Shown: positions 11,906 through 24,954, counted from the first letter of the stretch. The stretch: 64,000 nucleotides of DNA from Schistosoma mansoni (GCF_000237925.1 NW_017385987.1:2418001-2482000), one strand, 5' to 3'. A program made the numbers and translations. Notes: generated from the letters alone by a model not told the origin.

Positions 11906-13614
11906 CTTTGCTATTTCAATGAAAATCTACTTAAGCATTTGAAAAAAAGTATGTGTAATTGTAAGAAACGTTCAACAACAAATGTAAAATCAAACCCACA
12001 ACAACTGAAAACAAGGAAGAACAAGTTTTGAATTTTTGGCAGTCCACATTCACACTAACTTATAGGTATTGTTTCTATGTTTAAATTCGGATGAAAATAT
12101 CTATGACTGAATATCGACATCGTCATATATTTATTTTAATCATCTTTACAAATGCAATAAATCGATATAAATGTATTATGTTGCTCAAAATCGAAAATAC
12201 AAATCAAGTAAATACTTGTTAGAGGAACAAAAGTTTGGATTTCGTTGTAATATGCTTTTCTTTTTGAGAAAGGGAAACTTGAATTTTTCGAAAAAAACAC
12301 ACTAATTTATATAAAGAACTGCCTCAATCCAACGTTTAGCTACTGTCATTTTGAATCAATGGGGTTAACTACGAAGTAAGTTAATTAAAAAATCCGGTAA
12401 TCATAAGTCCGATCTATTAAAAAGCATTAATTTGAATTTCTTAGGTACCCTTGACTATGATGCAATAGATATAACGTTAATTTCTGAAGGAAACCATTTT
12501 CCCAATGGTAAATGATTTAAAAATCACAACGATAAATAAATAAACTATATTTAATGGTTGTTGCCTAAAATAGTTTCAGAATGAACCAAAAATACATATG
12601 ATTATACACTTAAAATGGATGTCCCAAATAAAGACTTTTGATCACAATGATATAATGTAGAATAGAGGCTAAATCTTATCATGTCTAAGTAAGATTGGGG
12701 CTTACAAAAATTGATCCTACTCAGAATCTTAATCTAGTGTTTAAAGTCTAACAGCAATTAGATCCAAATAAAAATAGTTATTCCCCATCAATCTAATGAT
12801 AGTATACTCAGTTCATAAAATAGGAAATAATAACTGGTCATAACTTTCATAGACAATGAGTTCTCTTAAATTACCTCAAAAGGAGAAAATAAATATTTAC
12901 AACATCATTGTTCGGTGCATTGAAACTAAAAACTGTATAGTAGACCCTTGTAGACGACGATGAATATTAAAAAACTGAAGTATTACTCTGTAAATCTCTT
13001 AATTTATATACAGTTAGGTACTAAAATTAGATTGTACAATAATAATCACTGCTTATCATTATAACTTTTCGTTATGAACTTGTATTAGGCAGGATAAATC
13101 AAATGCAAAATGTTCCTGACATTTGCAGGGAAATACTACACAGAGTTCCATTGTAAAACCATGATTTCTGGTGTGAGAAAGATTATAAGTGAGCAACATT
13201 TATAAGCAGTAACATCGGGAAATTGTAATTTTGTTTCCTGAATTGACAGTGGACATGTTTAGCAATGAGACAAGCAACTGTGTTGAGATATTTACTGATT
13301 TTGAATTCCATTCTATAGCGATCCAACAATTAGAACCTGCTGATAGACAGAAACAACATAAGTCATCTTTAAAGATATCATATTTCATTCTACACAATGT
13401 CAAAGGACCAGTACGAAAATCAACGGTAATAAAATTAAACTCATGAGTACAGTGAGTAAAAATTACAGATTGTTATTTGTAATAATACAAAAAATAAATT
13501 AATCACAAATAACTGAATGATTGAACTAATTTCAAGTTATGAAACATACTGTAGACTAAAGATCAAAGAAAGAACTCTAAGATGAGAGGTTTTGGTGTGA
13601 CTTCACAATTAAAT
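11906..13614. other. Intronic, no certain feature
   Basis: 13228-13443 is open on the plus strand (about 72 codons, no ATG start) with a mixed composition (ELTVDMFSNETSNCVEIF); not recognised. Confidence 0.55.
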
Positions 13615-13860
13615 AAATGTTATAAGCAAAGATGGATAGTGGCACTGTTTGTTTGAATCTTCCCATTGACAGTGGGTAACAGTAGAATCCAGGACGCGCG
13701 TTTCGTCCATCTTTGCTTATAATGCTTGTGAATTAAGACTATATCGAGGCAATACGCACAGTATGCACATATGCCAATAAGAGACTGATCAATTGCAGTC
13801 CTAAAAGTCAATTGGAAGATTCAAACAAACAATACCAAGTGAATTTAAATAAATGTTAGT
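13615..13860. mobile_element. Family A (Sm-alpha-like) SINE, fold-back
   Basis: 13622-13650 is the antisense start (AGCAAAGATGGATAGTGGC), followed by an inverted GTTTGTTTGAATCTTCCCAT, a ribozyme fragment (TAGAATCCAGGACGCGCG), then the sense tail (GCTTGTGAATTAAG ... CGAGGCAATACGCACAG ... GGAAGATTCAAACAAAC). The 27-base ends are inverse to each other. The ribozyme is incomplete. Confidence 0.78.
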
Positions 13861-15044
13861 TATTATAAATGAGAAGAAGAATTTTAACATATTCATAGAA
13901 TGAAATGATATAATGAATGAAGTAAGACAATGTTAATAGGTCAATCATGAAAACAGAGAGTTTATTTATTTCACTGAATTATTGTTAACTTCATCTATTT
14001 TATACATCCTACACAATAAGATAGGACATTTTCACAGACTTTAAGTTAACAATGACAAAAAAAATAAGGTCATTGGTATTAAATCAAATAAGCAAGTAAG
14101 AATTTCTATTTTAAACCGATATATTCTTTAGAAGAACTACCAACTATTATTCATTGTGTGTATGAAATTGTTAACATTCTTTTCTTCCTCAATGCATTAC
14201 AATAAAAAATATAGAAAACACTAACAGTAGGAAGTATATCACTACAGTTAATTGCATTTTAGCATAAATTTGTTTTCAAATATGTATGAGTTATAGGATA
14301 TTTGATGACATTACATCACACTTACACAACGTCATGAAAGTGCTGTTTTTAAAAAAAACTTTACAAGCATAATCAAATGATAGGTGAATGCTTTAGAAAA
14401 CAATTAGAAAAAGTATACACCTTCAGAAACGATATGTATCTTAGTTGCTTTGCAGTATATGTGTGTATACGTGAAGTGGTATAAATTAATCCTTTTTTGA
14501 ATATACAGGTTTGTTGTATTTAGAAGTTCATTATTTTAGTTATAATTAAACACGGAAAAGACATTATATTTTCAAACTTCTGTGAGCTAAGAATATATAC
14601 CATAAATTTTGTTAGAATTTTCCGATAAGTTCTAAATCATTCGAAATCTGAGAGTTGCGATCGACTACTAGGGCATTGACTTTGCTTAAAACAATGTAAA
14701 TTTGATAGTGTATGATTTGAATATGAAAATATGAGGATCATGTATATCCGTGTAAACATTATATATTTATGCAATCTGAATGAAACTACTTCTTTCCCAA
14801 CCATTCGATTTGGTGTCACTCAGAAACTTTACTCCCTTATGTTAGCAAATAGACCTTCTTGATATATAACAAAATGCACGAAGATAATGTGATAAACCTT
14901 ATGGATTTTCCCATCATTCACCAGAAACGAAGTAAACCAGTAGTGAACGAAGAATTAGTGGGAAACCAATTTAATGTTTAGTGTAAGGTCATACAATCGC
15001 TTAGTAGGATGTGAAAATCATACATTAAATACATCATTTTTACA
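13861..15044. other. Intronic, no feature seen
   Basis: AT-rich, only short frames. Confidence 0.6.
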
Positions 15045-15215
15045 GCTTCTTCGAGCTGTTCTTTACGTACTCCATTATTCGTCTAATTCTGTTTTTATTT
15101 TATTTGCTCTCCGGTTTCCCTTCTGTTCTTTTCATTTCAATCTTCTGTTGTCAGGCATTCCACTATCAACTAGTGCTACATGCTAATTATGTGTCAGTAT
15201 TAGCAGCATACATTA
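15045..15215 (+). repeat. Diverged repeat related to 19.4 kb
   Basis: Shares the order GCTCTC, TTTCCCTTCT, ATCTTCT, CAGGCATTCCACT, TACAT, TGTGTC, AGTA with 19395-19580. It lies 150 bases upstream of the RTE leader and could belong to it. Confidence 0.4.
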
Positions 15216-15364
15216 CAGAGCTATTTAAGCTAACATATTCATCACATTTGATAGTTAGTTTTGAGGTAATCCAATGAAGTACTCAGGATTAGATAAAATG
15301 ATACTATAAGTTACTTTCCAGTGACTGAAAAATTAAAAGAAATTAGATCTGCTTACAACTCCGA

Positions 15365-16995
15365 CTGTAGTTATCTAGGGTTACCGCCGGTAACAAACCC
15401 GGGTGAAGGAAGACGGTTAGGCATTCCGTAGAAAACAACTTCACCAAAAAAAACGCTAGCCACAACAAATAAATTAAACCATTTAAACTCTGCCCTCAGA
15501 CTTGAAGGATTTTCATTTAAAGGAATCATGACGCCTAAAGACGAAAGCCGAAATTCTTCGGAAGTCAGGACGCTGGTGCCCCTTCTAACAACCAGAGCAA
15601 CAATTTTTATAGGTACATGGAATGTATGAACGATGTGGGAGGCCGGGAAGACCAGTCAAACAGCAATGGAAATGAGGAGATACGAATTGGCAGTACTTGG
15701 AATCAGCGAAACCCATTAGACACAAGCTGGACAGAAAAGGCTAGATACGGGAGAGATGATGCTACACTCCGGTCACGAAGGGGAAAATGCTTCACACACC
15801 CAGAGAGTTGCTCTGATGCTGTCCAAACAAGCAAGAAATGCACCTATAGGATGGGAATCTTATGGACACAGGATAATCAAGGCAAAGAAGGAGGGGATCA
15901 CAATGTATGTTATCCAATGTTATTCACCCATCAATGATAGCAACGACGATGATAAAGATCAGTTCTTTGAGAGGCTGCAATCGATCTTAGCGAAGTGCCC
16001 AAGAAAGAACCTGACAATCCTGATGGGAGATCTAAATGACAAAGTTGGAATGGAACACAATGGTTATGAAGATATCATGGGACAACATGGACCAGGAGAA
16101 AGAAACAAAAATTGTGAGAGATTCGCAAACATATGTGCATTCAACAAATTAGCTACAGACGGCACAATATTCCCACGCAAACGCATACACAAAGCTACAT
16201 AGGTTTCACTGAATCACACTGCAGAGAATCAGATAGATAGTATTTGCATTAATAAAATTTCAGAAAGATAATCGAAGACACAAGAACCAAGAGAGGAGCT
16301 AACATAGCTTAAGATCATCACTTTGTGGTTACCAAGATGAAACTGAAGCTAAAGAAGCAATGGAAAACTGGAGAAAAAGCATTACAAAGGTTCAATACAG
16401 CCTTTCTTCCACATACTGACAAACTCAACGAATCCAACTTAGATTTCAACAACAGTTTCCAAGCCTTGCAAGATCTGCTCAAAGAAGAGGAAACTATTAG
16501 GGAGGACAACTGGAAAGGTACTAAAGAAGCATTAACTCCAACGTGTCAGGAGGTGCTGGGTTTCAAGTAGCATCATCATAAGGAATGGATCTCTTTCGAA
16601 AGCCGAGACAAGATTAAAGAAAGGAAGAACACGAAGATAGCAATTAGCAACACTCGAACAAAAAGAAAGAAAGTCAAGCCACAATCTGAATACACAGAAG
16701 CAAACAAGCAAGTGAAGAAGAGCATTAGAGCAGACAAGCAGCAATACGAGGAAGACATAGCAATGACAGAGGAAAATGCTGAGGGAAAAGTAAATTTGTC
16801 ACAAATGTTTGATACGACCAAGAAACTGGTAAGGAAATATGGTAAACCAGAGAAACCGTGCAAGGACAAAGAAGACAATCCAATTACCGAGATTTAAGAA
16901 CAATGGAACGGGTGGGTAGACCACTTTGAAGAACTCATATGCAGACCGGTCCCAATGAATCCATCGGACATTAGGACAGCATACACTGCTTACAA
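15365..16995 (+). mobile_element. RTE-type non-LTR retrotransposon, 5' part only
   Basis: A non-LTR element that would replicate by target-primed reverse transcription, of the SR2/RTE-like kind common in schistosomes. From about 15365 there is a GC-richer leader, then the endonuclease frame, then the lysine-rich linker that precedes the reverse transcriptase. The match stops near 16995, before any reverse transcriptase motif. New insertions of this class normally lose their 5' end, so keeping the 5' part and lacking the 3' part points to a later deletion. The left limit is approximate. Confidence 0.8.
15600..16980 (+). pseudogene. Broken RTE ORF: apurinic-type endonuclease and linker
   Basis: The frame begins near 15600 with the IGTWNV motif typical of exonuclease-endonuclease-phosphatase (EEP) nucleases. 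It continues through ISETH and reaches GDLNDKVG near 16040, so three EEP landmarks are visible. It is interrupted by TGA at 15627-15629 and TAG at 15717-15719, both of which look like single-base decay of Arg and Trp codons, and by TAG near 16199. A frameshift lies near 16255-16265. The reading resumes in another frame (16325-16567: KMKLKLKKQWKTGEKALQRF), then in 16712-16894 with Lys/Glu-rich sequence ending NPITEI and further remnants towards 16980. Proteins of this kind are often annotated as craniofacial development protein 2-like, but this is retrotransposon endonuclease. It is non-functional here, and no reverse transcriptase follows. Confidence 0.82.
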
Positions 16996-17184
16996 GTTAA
17001 TTTAAACAGATTTAAAGCTTTCTATCTAAATCACGACTACTATTTAAATAGATTTTTAATTTGAAAACATAAGAAATGATATGTTCCTTATGAAACCAAA
17101 CAAAAGTTGCAGTTTACTATTTGCTTTTTGTTAAATTAAAATTATTCATTACCATGATCACTCCCTTTCCTTTACTAAATATCA

Positions 17185-17225
<41 letters not shown>

Positions 17226-18474
17226 AGGGTACTGAGGCGGTAGTCTTCAAGTATTAAATCATTTAGTCATGGGAAAAAATTTACAAATAAGATAAGGGCT
17301 CAATTGTTGGTCATATTTTCCTAATTTAGCTCATAGCATTCTTTTTTTATTGTCTTTGCATCAGATTTTCTGCAACTAACTTTGAAACAATCTATTTTAT
17401 GACCTTAAGTAAAATATCTTGTCATTAACCTTTTATTTTTAGAATATGTATAGTGCTTTGCATGATGATAAAGGAACTTAGAGACAAGGTCTTAATATTT
17501 CTTGTTTACTGGACTGGTGAGTATATTACAATGTTCCATAGTTTAGATCAGTATACATTCAATTAATATTATTATAATTATTATATTTCCTTTCATACTA
17601 AGATAAAATGGGCGGAAATAAATGTTGTATTTTCTGTGATTATTCTAGTTTATTGTCAGATAAAAACATTAATTCATTTGAATACATGCAAATAGGTAGT
17701 AGCAGTAGTAATAGTTATATGATTTAGCCTACATAGCTTTTATATTTCAACCATGATTAGATTATTTTCTTTATGTTTCCTAATTAACAAACTTTATTGA
17801 CATTTCTTTTATAATGTAGCTAGTTAGTGTTTTTATCTAGGAAAAACTAGTTTGAAATTGTCAGTTCTATTTGTTAATAAGAGGTTATGTTTCAGTGAAA
17901 CGTATGTGTATACATATGTGTTCGATGCTGTGTGTTAGTTGATTGAGTCAGTAAGTTAATTTAACATGTCAAGTCATTCATTTGTGTCTAAATTGTAGGA
18001 TACTGTTACATTTTAAACTATACTAGTTCTAACGAGAACATCAAAATGAAAAAAAATTAGATAAATTATTTCGTAATTATACTTGAAAGGTTTACACCAG
18101 AACGATCAAGTGACCAGTGATAACTGGTTCTTCAGATTCTTCAGATAGTGTAACTTCATGAAGAAGCCTGTCTACAAAACTTAATGTAATTCATATTACC
18201 TTTCTAGTTAGGATTAACCATTTACATATTGTAAATTGAGTTTACTCATGATGCAGTTATACAGAAATTAGGTATACATGAAGTGGAATTAGATAATCTT
18301 GTTTAGAACGACAATGAAAGCCCTACAGTTAAACCATTGAGTTCAAAGGACTCAACAACAATGAAATGTACTCAATATATGGACAGATATGATGAATAAT
18401 TATTAACTTCAAACTGAATACCACTTTGAAACAATTATCATAATATGCATTATAAAGGGTGCCTATCACTTAAA
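16996..18474. other. Intronic, only a microsatellite
   Basis: The ATT run at 17.2 kb is the only recognisable feature. Confidence 0.6.
17186..17224. repeat. (ATT)n microsatellite
   Basis: About 13 ATT units. Confidence 0.95.
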
Positions 18475-18830
18475 TTGATATCATGAATGGATCAGTGTTA
18501 GACTACCATTGAAAACCTGGGAGTACTAGACGGCCGTTTCGTCCTAGTATGGAAATCCTCAGCAGTGCATATCCACGATCCTACACCAAAGGAACTTGAA
18601 CCCAGGACCTTCATTCTTGAGCGCGGACGCTTAACCTATAGACCATTGAGCCGGCATCCAATGATGTTAATGTTTAAATTCAACCAATCCGCGATATTGC
18701 GCGACAGTCCATTATTGTCTTCAGTGAGTCACTTCCTCGCTACAGACACGTTTGAACTTCACTGGTCACAGCTTCTCACTAGAACTCCAGGAAAATCATC
18801 CTGAAGCTAGTCACTATTGAATCTACACTT
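18475..18830 (-). mobile_element. Family B ribozyme SINE, long form
   Basis: The most complete single-orientation copy. On the minus strand it has a 5' unit (about 18830-18670), a tRNA-like region with A-box-like TGGTCTATAGG and B-box-like GGTTCAAGTTCC, the ribozyme, then a tail ending in a TGATATCAATT-like end. The boxes suggest RNA polymerase III transcription of the ancestor. Confidence 0.78.
18523..18568 (-). ncRNA. Hammerhead ribozyme, family B, weakened
   Basis: CTGAGGA (18562-18556), GAAA (18540-18537) and GTC are present, but stem II is mispaired (GATTTCC side) and stem I has two mismatches. Confidence 0.55.
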
Positions 18831-20373
18831 GGCAATCTCTACAATCCTATACTGATGTTTATTACTTAGTTATTTTTATAATTAGGTCAAGAAATATTGA
18901 ACTCTTTTGATTAACATAAATAATATCAGCTGTTCACAAAAAACGATTACCACAAGAAAATTAGTCTAGTTAAGGTCATAATTTATGACTGAATTTAAAT
19001 TGTTAAAAAAAAATTCAAATCCTTTCCAATTTTAGTTAGAGATTTATGTGAAACAATTTTACACAAGACAACAAAATTAACACTTAAAAAAACCAAAATA
19101 TTGAAGTACTTTTACCTGACCTGTAGATGAAACAAAAATAAATAAATAAAAAGTAAGTGATTCAGGTATTTACATGTTTACTTCATCTTCTGTTACGTGG
19201 TATATCGACAACGTATTGCATTTTTTAAATTAAAATGACTAGACTAGTATATTATTTACATAGCACACAAAAATTGAACGAATTACTATGCAAAATTATT
19301 GAATGAGAATACCAGTGGGCACAACCAAATGTGTTTAAACACAAAATTACAGAATGTCTTAGTAAAATCTGAGAACCATATAGTGATACTTCATTTGCAA
19401 AATGTCATCTAATCGTCTCAGACTTCATTGTTCCTTCGTTTCCACACTAAGTGCTCTCTGTCCTCGTTCCCTTCTCTTCGATCTTCTTAACCTTCTCCTG
19501 CCAGATATTTCACTTTCTATTGATGATACATACTACTTATATCTGTCGACATCAGTAGTACATCCCACAATACCAATATGTGTAAATTAAATGGAAAGTT
19601 TATCTAGTTCGAACATAGTAAGTTGTTCACCATCAGTTTATGTAATTTAATCAATGATCATTATTTTGTTTGAGGTAGTTTATGATACCTAGTTTTGAAT
19701 TGATATTAAAATTTTAAAAACGCTTTCAAATATACTGGAAAATAGTCTACTTAACAACTACAAAATCTATGAATTTACAATCCAGTGCTACTAGTAGCTA
19801 GAGACACGTATTCCTATATTATGATAAAACAGTTATCTGGTGCTTATAAATTTCCTTCATCTAGGTTTTATAATAATAATGGCTTTAAATGATACCTAGT
19901 TTTTAATTGAATATACATCATCATTCAATTAATTATTGTAGTAATTCTTGCCTTAATCGAAACCACGTAATAGTTTATGTGCAGATAAACTTTACGATAA
20001 ACAAAATGAGTTGTCATGGTTCTAATGAAGAATATACTCTTTTAGGAAATATTTAAACTAATGAACTTAAACGCTGACACTGTAAAATACGAAATATTCG
20101 AATTCTGAAATCAAAACACCAAGGTAGATGAATAGAAATTTTATGCTATGTTGACTGAAGTTGAAAATATCAGTCATTTAATTTCAACACAGCAATCTAA
20201 AGAAGTTGTAGTCACCGTAAGAATTAAAAGTTCTGAAATGGATATTGTTTAGTGTCGTGTGTAAGTTCTATTGTAAAGTTACATAGTAAAACAGAACAGG
20301 AATCGATTGCACTTCAATTTTTAACATGATTCTCCTAGTGAAATCATATACGGTGAAAACTAATCTTATTATT
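18831..20373. other. Intronic, only the diverged repeat at 19.4 kb
   Basis: No coding signal. Confidence 0.55.
19395..19580 (+). repeat. Diverged repeat related to 15.1 kb
   Basis: Pyrimidine-rich block (TGCTCTCTGTCCTCGTTCCC ...) with the same motif order as 15045-15215. The 62-codon open frame in it looks like a by-product of low complexity. Confidence 0.4.
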
Positions 20374-20405
20374 GTAAGCAAAGATGGATAGTGGCTAGCA
20401 GTGGA

Positions 20406-20450
20406 ATCCACGACGCGCATTTCGTCCTACTTGGGACTCGTCAGCTGGAC
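20406..20450 (-). ncRNA. Hammerhead ribozyme, family A, intact core
   Basis: Minus strand: CTGACGA (20444-20438), stem II GTCCC..GGAC, GAAA (20423-20420), TGCGC, GTC (20414-20412). Stem I pairs in five of six positions, the exception being next to the cleavage site. It lies in the inferred intron in the sense orientation of the host gene. Confidence 0.72.
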
Positions 20451-20481
20451 GAGCCTGCATCTCAGAGTTGTTGTCCCCTCT

Positions 20482-20536
20482 GGGACTCGAACCTAGTACC
20501 CTCGCTTCAAACGCCATCGCGTTATCCACTCGGCCA
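20482..20536 (-). promoter_or_regulatory. Internal RNA polymerase III promoter boxes of a family A SINE
   Basis: On the minus strand, A box TGGCCGAGTGG (20536-20526) and B box GGTTCGAGTCCC (20493-20482), spaced 32 bases apart, match tRNA consensus boxes well. Confidence 0.7.
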
Positions 20537-20745
20537 CTGAGTCCTGATAGCCACTTGCTTGTGCGATGGGCTGAAGTTTAAATTCATTAAGTATCGTTTG
20601 TTTGAATCTTCCCATCTTTCCTTACAATGCTTGTGAATTAAGGCTATATCGAGGCAATACGCACAGAATGCACATATGTCAATTAGAGACTGACCAGTTG
20701 CAGTCCAAACCATCGATGGGAAGATTCAAACAAACAATACTAAAT

Positions 20746-23700
20746 GAATTGAATCTTATTATTATTATGACATTTCATTTTCACTTGTTGTTACATCGAT
20801 TATTTGTACGAATTATATTGTTAGTTAGCAAGTAATTAAACTTCATATATATGTATACACTGCTCATTAATAAAGTTCACCTCACATTTATTATCTTTTT
20901 TAAATATGTAGTGTCGTACAGAATTGAAGAGTTAAAACTACATGAGGTAAATAACCTACAAATATTACGAGACAGAACATGTGCTTCTTGGTAGTTTACT
21001 GTTTGTATTTATTAGAGTTAGTATAGAAAACAATAAAAATAAATCATTTTTCACATGAAAAGCCAACCTCCATGTAACAATGTGAATAACAATATTTTCA
21101 AATATACTTACGAAGGACACCAGCTCAAACATACATCATCGAAAAAGATATTGTGAATACTAAACAGATATTTACTTTATGAATGATGTAAACAACGTAG
21201 TGTTTAAAGTGTTTACAAGTGTTGTAGGCTGAAGAGATAGGTGTGACAAGCAGAATTATTTGAACAAGGTTACTGGTATAGTATGTCAGGGTAATGATAC
21301 CGATAAAAGTTGTTATAATTTTATATTTCCTTAGCTGTACAACCTAAAGTAGGTTTATTTTTAAGAAATATGATCAACATTATATAACCTATATGGGTTA
21401 ATTAAGAAGATTGTACACTAAACTGTAAATACTTGATAGTCGTATCATAAAATTTAATTGATGTCTTGTTAACACCTTACACTAGGTTCCCATCAGTGTG
21501 CCACTGTCGCTCACCCATACTCATTTAACTTAATAATCTTACATATTTCATAATTGCAACTGATTTATAGGAAAACTACGGGAAATTTTCCTTTAATTTT
21601 TGAAATGAAGGCTATTAGCTAAGAGTTTTGAGATAGAGTATTGGAAGTTCTGTTGTGCATTTTCGACTTCTGAAATCAGTTGCTCTGTACTTGTGGAAGG
21701 CATCCACTGATGTTGCGAGATACAAAATGAGATGAATGGTTAGTTGACTGAAGTTAAAGGTAGGATCATTGAATATCAATTCAGTAGTTCGACGGTATCA
21801 TGATCACTACGTTCCTTAACGTTAAAAGAAATGACCTCAGTTAGAGGGAAAAACCTATTTAGAACGTATAACGTTAACAGTAGTTCTTAGGCTGATATTA
21901 TTTGGTAGTGTAAAATAGTTATAAGAAATCTTCCCTGGATATGGATCTGGTTAGATGAGTATTTTGATAGTTATATTACTGACAATGACAAATAATTTAA
22001 AAACCATGTAGATGAACTGAACGAAATTTGATAAACAAGATTAGTTAAATATAACGATAAACGTAGTTTCCATTACTTAGCAATAATATACAACTTCTTC
22101 TAGATGTGATTGGTCTCTATACATGAAGCACCTTGTTTGCTTATTATTGGCGGGTTAAAATCATAATAACAATGTAAAATAATTTAATGAACAATATAAT
22201 CATACTTTTGATCTAGTTCGTTAGGTATTACATCATTTGTATACTTTCTTACATTGTTTTCAGGGTAAATGAATCGGAATATTTATGAGCGAATCTCTCT
22301 TTGATGAATTGGATATCAGGTTGCTCTTAACTCAGAAAATCATTCGTTTAGTATGAAAGGTTGACACTGGACGCTTTCCAAATATCTAATCATAACAATA
22401 CAAATAGATTATTTTTTAAATTCAGTTACTCCTAACTTCAAATATCTACCGACCAGTGGGTAATGAGTTATTTGTTAAATGAAAACGTTTTGTTCACAAT
22501 ACTGTACTGTTCAGTGATAACACTCAGTTCCCAACACTCAATTACATTTTCTTGGCTTTCTTTGTTAAAAATAGTTTTTTTTTCATTAGCTTGATGAAAC
22601 TAGATGTTCTAATTAAAATCCACAAAACTTGTTTAGTGGTTTATGATTTTCAAATACCTATGTCAACAATCTTTTCTCCTCTACTTTAGTAACAGGCTAC
22701 ACTTGAGCTAGTAAACAAGCTTATAATCATTATTTTTGCAATTTATAAGTGGAGCCAAGTAAACTAATTAGATATAATCGGTTAGTTAAATAGATAGGCA
22801 ACATAAAAACCAGTAGCGTCGTCTGTTTTGGTTCCACTTAATCATAGTTGCGTTTAGTTTTACTTGTTCCATGGATTTTAGAATAAGAAATTGTAAGATG
22901 TTGATGGAAGTGTAGTCTGAATATGTTTGTGCCGTTTTTTATGTAGAAGACGTAGGGATCAAATAATGGGAAAGACTTAAATACAGTATAACTAATTAAA
23001 ATTTACTATACGGAACATAAAAAATCATTATAGATTGACATTATTTTCCAATACATTGCATTTCCCTGTTATTTTGAAGTCATTACGAAATGAAAAATCC
23101 TCAACACTAATATATTCCAAGACGTTATCTTGTACTAGTTTGAAACCTCTAATTAATGTCTACAACAATCATCTGAAGTAATCAAACATAGAATTTCTGG
23201 GGAGTCCTTGACTGTTGACTCCTTAATTTGTAATTTGGTGATGGATAGCTATTGCATTCAGTTACATTTGATTTAATCTGAATGTTAACTGAGTTAGCTG
23301 GCTATTATTATTGAACTCAGGGATCCTAACTTTATTCAATCTACACATGATTTTCTTCCATTGGAATTATAAGGATTTGAAATAGTAGTAGATTGTGACT
23401 GAGGTTTCCTTGAGGTTACGAAATGCGTTCAAACTTAGTATTGCGATACATCCCAATCAGGTAAACGTAACTATAATGTGAATGACTATTCTTTTTATAC
23501 TAAAATACGTTTTTTCAGAGTTTTTATACCAGTAAACAATTATGTAAATAACTTACATTCAAATGAACAAGTACTCATTTATACTGCTCGAAAGGTTAGT
23601 AACTGAAAGGTTACAGGAATTTAAAGGATAATATCTGGGAGTGCTGACTGTAATGTACCATAGGAAGCTAACTTTAAAATGATTAAATGATGAGTTATAT

Positions 23701-24054
23701 TGATTTACTATTTAAATTTAACTTAGAAGTTATAACCTTGAATAATCTAAAGTAATCTGCAGTGCTCCATCTGTGTACAGTTCATTTTATAGTATCATTA
23801 TCTAATAATGTTGGATACAAATCTTCCATGTACACAATAATCATCATTCACCATATTATCCAATAAATTTAAAGTGTAATACGCAATAATTTTTACAATA
23901 CAATTTCTGAAATATCGTGTTATAGTTTGGTGTTATCTCCTTGTCAATATTCAGAACTGAATTCTGATAACTCTTAGTTGATATATTTGCATCCAATGCA
24001 TACTTCTTCGGTTTAGACATTAGGTTGCAAATTATTTATAATAGATGGATCATA
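20746..24054. other. Intronic, nothing recognised over 3.3 kb
   Basis: The longest repeat-poor part of the intron's first half; no frame above 60 codons. Confidence 0.6.
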
Positions 24055-24215
24055 GATAACAGTGGAATCCAAGACATGCATTTCGTTTTATTTGGGGTCC
24101 ATCAGTTGGACGTACATACAACCTAGCATTGTTGTTCAAAGTGAAAGTTGATCTAACACCTTTCGAGTGAAAATTCCAATGAGTGATCCACTAAGTTATA
24201 TCTGAGTTCAGCCTT
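24055..24215 (-). mobile_element. Family A SINE, degenerate
   Basis: CAGTGGAATCCAAGACATGC, then TTTCGTTTTATTTGGGGTCC, CATCAGTTGGACGTAC and a decayed tRNA-like head follow the family A order. Core and stems are mutated. Confidence 0.65.
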
Positions 24216-24309
24216 TCATTCTAGTTCTAGCCACAAACCAGCTGCTCTCAATTCCTGAAAAATTTTTCTGTTAGATAGTCTTGTATTTTCTTAATATCAC
24301 GTACTCACT

Positions 24310-24520
24310 TAAGTTACAAAGCCATTGAGAACCAAGAGTACCGCAAGCTATGTCCTTGTGGGTTCGATCACCAGTGGGTCAGGGAATGTGCACTGATGAG
24401 AAGCACCATACTAGAACGAATCGACTGTCTATTGATTCCTGGTTTTCAATGAATATCTAATTAAGGTTGGTTTGTAATATCAATAACATTGAATAATCTC
24501 CACAAACCCCCATATTGATA
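24310..24520 (+). mobile_element. Family B-like SINE, degenerate
   Basis: B-box-like GGTTCGATCACC, then GTGCACTGATGAGAAGCACC, a decayed ribozyme half, TTCCTGGTTTTCAATG and the end motif CTCCACAAACCCCC. Clear by order of parts, poor by identity. Confidence 0.62.
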
Positions 24521-24954
24521 ATTCTGTATTGTTTCCATATTCTAGACTAGCTAGGAAAGTGTTTTGTATAAAATATAACTTCCCGCTTCATAGAGAAAAT
24601 AAAGCTTCCACACTTTCGGAAATGAATGCAAACTTCTAAACGTAACTAAAGTCATCAACGATACAGTTAACCTTATGCTTATTTTAGATAATTAATAAAA
24701 TTAATTATTATCCATAAAAGTAGTAGAAAAGCAGAGTTTATATAATGAGCGAATAAATGATGTGATATTATTAAAAACTGGAGAGTATTAAATACGTAAT
24801 TCATCCTAATTTGTGATTTCTCAACGACATGCACTAATAAACATACTTCGGATAAAATTTAGAGCCTTAAATTTTGGTTACGTCAGTTAGTCTATGGATG
24901 CAATAGGACCTATCAACTAATATTTCACTTCGAACTGTGTTTAGTTCCACTTTG

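Larger units (their letters stand above)
20374..20745. mobile_element. Family A (Sm-alpha-like) SINE, near-complete minus copy plus inverted tail
   Basis: Minus-strand ribozyme (20450-20406), tRNA-like head (20545-20475), then an inverted stretch ending with a plus-strand tail (CGAGGCAATACGCACAG onward). 20592-20612 and 20714-20738 are inverse. The family matches the known Sm-alpha ribozyme SINEs of schistosomes. Confidence 0.85.

Noticed and set aside
13231-13446. 71-codon plus frame as an exon
   Set aside because: Composition is protein-like but there is no ATG, no recognised domain and no clear splice pair.
16318-16878. Minus-strand frames with hydrophobic peptides
   Set aside because: Antisense shadows of the Lys/Glu-rich RTE linker.
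18565-18804. 79-codon plus frame
   Set aside because: Antisense reading of a family B SINE.
20480-20545. tRNA gene on the minus strand
   Set aside because: The boxes belong to the family A SINE head; acceptor stem missing.
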